A stretch of 9,403 nucleotides of DNA from Candidatus Avipropionibacterium avicola. Its GTDB lineage: Bacteria; Actinomycetota; Actinomycetes; Propionibacteriales; Propionibacteriaceae. How positions within the stretch are numbered: the stretch's first letter is position 1; each line of letters begins with the position of its first letter. Of the stretch, positions 6,528-9,403 are shown in pieces. The position numbers were made by a program, and so were the translations under genes. The notes under the pieces are model-generated. The model did not search any database. It was not told the DNA's origin and worked only from the letters and a program-made list of their open reading frames with translations. Location of the stretch: the NCBI GenBank assembly GCA_018715445.1, contig DVLP01000185.1, forward strand, positions 1 through 9,403, in the 5' to 3' direction.

Positions 6528-6532
6528 CGGAT

Positions 6533-6560
6533 GTGCTCGCCAGCACCGGCGAGTCTGCAC
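6533..6560 (+). promoter_or_regulatory. Hairpin in the leader of the Gfo/Idh gene
   Basis: CTCGCC (6536-6541) pairs with GGCGAG (6548-6553) around a 6-nt loop, and GTG (6533-6535) can add pairs with CAC (6558-6560) across a bulge. If transcription starts near 6534, this hairpin forms the very 5' end of the mRNA, where it could stabilise it. It may also be chance in such GC-rich DNA. Confidence 0.3.
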
Positions 6561-6580
6561 GTAGACCGTGAGGAATCATT

Positions 6581-7441
6581 GTGAGCAACTCAGACGTCAC
6601 CTCCATCGGCGTCATCGGCATCGAGAACAGCCATGTCAACCACTTCATCCGCCACCTGAACAACGAGAACCGTCACCCGGGCTTCCGGGTCACGACCCTC
6701 GTCGGAGGTGAGCCGGAGCGTCGTGCCGAGCTGTCCGAACTGGGCGCGATCGACCAGCAGGTCGACGAGCCGGCCGAGCTGCTCGGCAAGGTGGACGCCG
6801 CGATCATCAGCACCCGTGACGGCGGGCTGCACGCCGAGCAGGCCCTGCCCCTGCTGAAGGCCGGCATGCCGGTCCTGGTCGACAAGCCGTTGGCCGCCTC
6901 GGTCGCCGACGCCGAAGCCATGATCGCCGCCGCCCGCGAGAACAACGCCCTGCTGCTGTCCTCCTCGGCGCTGCGCGCGGTGCCCGAGATGGCCGACCTC
7001 AGCCAGATCGACTCCGCCGAGCGTGGTCGTACCGCTGCGGTCAACGTGATCGGTCCGGCCGATCCCGACTCGCCGTACTCGGGTCTGACCTTCTACGGCA
7101 TCCACGAGGTCGAGGCCGCGCTGGAGATCTGTGGCAACGGCCCGTTCGGCGACGTCTCGGTGCAGCGTGTCGACGGCTGCATCGTCGCCACCACGGTGAT
7201 CAACGACATCAACGTGACGATCACCTTCGTCACCGCCGATGACCAGGGCCAGATCAAGTTCTTCGCCTCGGTCGCCGGCCGCCACGGCATCACCCAGACC
7301 CCGCTCACCCTGAGCGCGGACTACAACGCCCCGATGCTGGACATGTTCATCGAGATGATCAGCTCCGGCAAGGCGCCGGTCTCGGACGAGCTGCTGCTGC
7401 GTCCGATCCAGCTGCTCGAGGCCATCGTCACCCAGCTCTGA
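6581..7441 (+). CDS. Gfo/Idh/MocA-family oxidoreductase, short form
   Basis: A 286-residue NAD(P)-dependent dehydrogenase-like protein. The N-terminal Rossmann strand is IGVIGIENSH (9-18); the third Gly of the usual GxGxxG is replaced, giving an ENSH variant. VDKPLA (100-105) is the family's E/D-K-P motif with the catalytic or cofactor Lys102. GIHEVEA (173-179) supplies the His175 usually found in the active site. Relatives are normally about 330-390 residues, so the C-terminal sheet is compact here. The family oxidises, reduces or epimerises sugars, inositols and their derivatives, and members often sit beside sugar importers as here. The GTG start has TGAGGA 6 nt upstream. The gene follows the binding-protein gene by 107 nt, with its own operator and promoter candidates, so it may be regulated apart from the transporter. 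Substrate unknown; a catalytically altered or scaffold role cannot be excluded. Confidence 0.85.
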   Translation: MSNSDVTSIGVIGIENSHVNHFIRHLNNENRHPGFRVTTLVGGEPERRAELSELGAIDQQVDEPAELLGKVDAAIISTRDGGLHAEQALPLLKAGMPVLVDKPLAASVADAEAMIAAARENNALLLSSSALRAVPEMADLSQIDSAERGRTAAVNVIGPADPDSPYSGLTFYGIHEVEAALEICGNGPFGDVSVQRVDGCIVATTVINDINVTITFVTADDQGQIKFFASVAGRHGITQTPLTLSADYNAPMLDMFIEMISSGKAPVSDELLLRPIQLLEAIVTQL

Positions 7442-7452
7442 GCCGTTCGGTC

Positions 7453-7483
7453 CGTGCCCTCCCCGGCCACCGGGGAGGGCACG
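7453..7483. terminator. Perfect 14-bp hairpin, bidirectional terminator between convergent genes
   Basis: CGTGCCCTCCCCGG (7453-7466) pairs exactly with CCGGGGAGGGCACG (7470-7483) around a CCA loop. It lies 11 nt after the Gfo/Idh stop and 34 nt after the end of the convergent aldehyde dehydrogenase gene. There is no T-run on either side, as is usual in high-GC actinobacteria. Confidence 0.82.
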
Positions 7484-7517
7484 ACTGTCTCCGGACCGGT
7501 TGCAGTGCCGGGCGGGT

Positions 7518-8912
7518 TCAGTGCCGACCGTGACGCAGCCGGACGAACTGGCGCAGCAGCCGGGTCGTCGACGGCGTCGGGCGCACCGTCATGACATCGA
7601 CGGGTAGGCCGAAGCGTTGCCGGCTCACCGACTTGGCCACGCTGAACTCGGTGATCCCTTCCACACCGTGGATCCTGCCGAAACCCGAGTCGCCGCGCCC
7701 ACCGAAGGGCAGCGTCGGCACCGCCATGAACGCCAGCGCCGAGTTGACCATGACGGTCCCGCAGCGCAGTGCTGCGGCCACCCGCCGCGCCGTCGCCCGA
7801 TCGGCGGTGAAGACACTGGCGGCCAGTCCGAGCGGTACGGCATTGGCCCTGGCCACGGCATCGTCCAGGTCGCGCACCCGGTTCACCACCAGCAGCGGAC
7901 CGAAGGTCTCCTGCTGCACGGCCGCGGAGTCCTCGTCGACATCGACCACCACGATCGGGTCGACGTACGGCGCACGGACGGCGCCGGCCCCGCCGTGGCG
8001 CACGGTGCCGCCGTGCTCCACGGCGTCACGCAGGTGCGTGGTGACCTGCTCGTCGGCCCCCGGCATCACCATCGGCCCGTACGAGGCGTCCGGCTCGGGC
8101 CCGGCCACCACGCCGACCAGCTCATCATCCAGTGCAGCAAGGAATCCCTCGGCCACGGTGTCGACGACGTAGACCCGTTTCACGCCGACACAGGTCTGCC
8201 CGGCGTTGCTGAACGAGCCGTACACCGCCGAGCGGGCGGCCGCCGCCAGGTCGGCATCCTCGGCGACGAGCATCGCGTCCTTGCCACCGCACTCCAGCAC
8301 GACCGGGGTGAGCGTCTCGGCCGCTCGGGCCATCACGGCCGAGGCGGTGCGGGTCGATCCGGTGAAGGCCACCTTGTCGACCCCGGCATCGATCAGGGCC
8401 GAGCCGACCGCACCGTCACCGGTGACGGTCTGCAGCACCGGATGCTCCGGCACCGCCCGCCACCACAACCGCGCCAACAGCTCACCGACGCCGGGGGTGA
8501 ATTCGCTCGGCTTGAAGACCACCGCATTGCCGGCGGCCAGGGCGTACCAGATCGAGCCGCCGGGGGTGAACAACGGGTAGTTCCACGGCCCGATCACCGC
8601 GACCACCCCGTACGGCTCCCGTCCCACGCTGGCCGCCTGGTTGGCCCCGAGCAGACCGGAGCGGACCGGACGACGCCGCATCACTGCAGCGGCATGGCGA
8701 GCCGCCCAGTCCAGATGGGTGATGCTCAGCAGCGCTTCCACGGTCGCGTCGTGCACCGGCTTGCCCGCCTCGGCCCGGATCACCTCGACGAGTTGGTCGA
8801 GCTCGGCCACCAGGTGGTGCTTGAAACCGAGCAGGCGCCGACGCCGCTCGGCCGGAGTCAGTCCCTGCCACCAGTGGGCGGCCTCACGTGCGATCCGTAC
8901 TACCTCGTCCAT
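7518..8912 (-). CDS. NAD(P)-dependent aldehyde dehydrogenase
   Basis: A 464-residue aldehyde dehydrogenase that would oxidise an aldehyde to the acid in the cytoplasm. All key elements are visible: GPWNYPL with oxyanion Asn111, FKPSE with cofactor-binding Lys134, FTGS (183-186) in the Rossmann fold, the general base Glu207 in LECGGKD, and the catalytic Cys241 in GQTC. ETFGPLL follows later, and the end has LPFGGRGDSGFGRIHG. The protein is a little shorter at the N-terminus than the usual 480-500 residues, starting directly at the first helix, similar to class 3-like fatty aldehyde enzymes. The ATG at 8912 has AGGA 7 nt upstream. The substrate is not readable. The gene is divergent from a cytochrome P450 with only 41 nt between, suggesting a shared oxidation route for a lipophilic compound, but this is inference. 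Confidence 0.93.
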   Translation of the reverse strand: MDEVVRIAREAAHWWQGLTPAERRRRLLGFKHHLVAELDQLVEVIRAEAGKPVHDATVEALLSITHLDWAARHAAAVMRRRPVRSGLLGANQAASVGREPYGVVAVIGPWNYPLFTPGGSIWYALAAGNAVVFKPSEFTPGVGELLARLWWRAVPEHPVLQTVTGDGAVGSALIDAGVDKVAFTGSTRTASAVMARAAETLTPVVLECGGKDAMLVAEDADLAAAARSAVYGSFSNAGQTCVGVKRVYVVDTVAEGFLAALDDELVGVVAGPEPDASYGPMVMPGADEQVTTHLRDAVEHGGTVRHGGAGAVRAPYVDPIVVVDVDEDSAAVQQETFGPLLVVNRVRDLDDAVARANAVPLGLAASVFTADRATARRVAAALRCGTVMVNSALAFMAVPTLPFGGRGDSGFGRIHGVEGITEFSVAKSVSRQRFGLPVDVMTVRPTPSTTRLLRQFVRLRHGRH

Positions 8913-8941
8913 GACCCCATCCTGCCTGTTGGTGTCGTCAG

Positions 8942-8947
8942 TACCGT
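8942..8947 (+). promoter_or_regulatory. Candidate -10 hexamer for a leaderless P450 transcript
   Basis: TACCGT, the same hexamer as at 6522, lies 6 nt before the P450 ATG. The purine run GGGGAG touches the ATG directly, too close for a normal ribosome binding site, so a leaderless start is plausible. No -35 box is evident. Confidence 0.33.
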
Positions 8948-8953
8948 GGGGAG

Positions 8954-9403
8954 ATGGCGACCGACCTCGGATCCTGGGCCCGGCTGTTCCTTCGACTCCA
9001 GGCCCAACGGGCCTTCCTGTGGACCTTGGGTGGGGTGCTGCGTGACCCGTCGGCCCAGACCTTCCTGCCGTGGGGGCGCCGCAATCCGTACCCGCTGTAC
9101 GAGCGGATCCGCGCCCAGGGGTCGTTGGTCCCCACGCGGTTCAACGCCCATGTCAGCGTCAGCCACAGCGTGGTCGGCGACCTGTTGCGTTCGCGTGGGT
9201 CCAGCGTCGCTGCCGGCGACCAACGCGACTTCGGGATCGACCTGTCCTTGTTGGAGCTCGATCCGCCCGACCACACCCGCCTGCGCCGCCTCGTGATGCC
9301 GGCCTTCAGCCCGCGACGGATCAAGGGACTGGAGCAGACCATCACCGCAGGGGTCCACGACCTGCTCGACCGGGCCGAGGCCCAGCGGGAGTTCGACCTG
9401 GTC
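8954..9403 (+). CDS. Cytochrome P450, N-terminal part (3' end outside window)
   Basis: The frame starts at ATG 8954 and stays open to the window edge, giving 150 residues. NPYPLYERIRAQGSLVP (44-60) is the usual P450 N-terminal helix A and first strand. LELDPPDHTRLRRLVMPAFS (100-119) is the conserved C-helix region, with His107 and Arg111 in the positions that contact the haem propionates. The I-helix, ExxR and haem-binding Cys lie beyond the window, so activity cannot be judged. There is no membrane anchor, so it should be a soluble bacterial P450 needing ferredoxin and reductase partners. It is divergent from the aldehyde dehydrogenase across 41 nt. The CYP family and substrate cannot be assigned from this part. 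Confidence 0.88.
   Translation, partial: MATDLGSWARLFLRLQAQRAFLWTLGGVLRDPSAQTFLPWGRRNPYPLYERIRAQGSLVPTRFNAHVSVSHSVVGDLLRSRGSSVAAGDQRDFGIDLSLLELDPPDHTRLRRLVMPAFSPRRIKGLEQTITAGVHDLLDRAEAQREFDLV

Noticed and set aside
7617..9296. A 559-codon open frame on the + strand across the aldehyde dehydrogenase and the P450 start
   Set aside because: It is antisense to a full aldehyde dehydrogenase with all catalytic motifs and out of frame with the P450. Its product is His/Gly/Arg-rich with no recognisable domain, as expected for a stop-poor shadow in GC-rich DNA.
1..9403. CRISPR arrays, tRNA or rRNA genes, insertion sequences, attachment sites
   Set aside because: No regularly spaced repeats, no cloverleaf-like or conserved rRNA sequence, no transposase or integrase, and no terminal inverted repeats were seen.

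Overview
The window is about 9.4 kb of very GC-rich, densely coded DNA. It carries DUF3097 and HemW genes of actinobacterial type, a Tat-type sugar-binding lipoprotein and several candidate leaderless starts. Together these point to an actinomycete (Actinomycetota), possibly of the Propionibacteriales; the order is only a guess. No phage, transposon, CRISPR, tRNA or rRNA signal was seen, and it reads as ordinary chromosome.

Layout. (1) Positions 3-362 are the 3' end of a LacI-family sugar-responsive repressor. (2) Positions 372-1244 encode a DUF3097 protein with a possible Toprim-like core. It ends in a strong hairpin that contains its own stop codon. (3) Convergent to it, 1293-1892 (-) encodes a small secreted protein with two SH3b-like repeats and a potentially structured 5' leader. 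(4) Positions 1998-3215 (-) encode HemW, a radical SAM haem chaperone. (5) Divergent from hemW, 3286-6473 (+) is a CUT1-type carbohydrate ABC importer: two permeases and a binding lipoprotein, with no ATPase gene. (6) After a 107-bp gap holding a LacI/CcpA-type operator and a promoter-like hexamer, 6581-7441 (+) encodes a short Gfo/Idh/MocA oxidoreductase. (7) A perfect 14-bp hairpin separates it from a convergent aldehyde dehydrogenase at 7518-8912 (-). (8) Divergent from that, 8954 onward is the N-terminal part of a cytochrome P450, cut by the window edge.

How they may work together. The importer would capture a sugar or sugar-like solute outside the membrane and import it using an ATPase encoded elsewhere. 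The Gfo/Idh enzyme could then oxidise or epimerise it, under its own LacI-family control. The P450 and aldehyde dehydrogenase form a divergent pair that could oxidise a small lipophilic substrate through alcohol and aldehyde to acid. These links rest on gene context. No gene here needs a new system to explain it. The most unusual features are regulatory: the structured leader, the operator, the hairpins, and the four genes whose start codons lie 6-8 nt after a TANNNT hexamer without a usable Shine-Dalgarno site.
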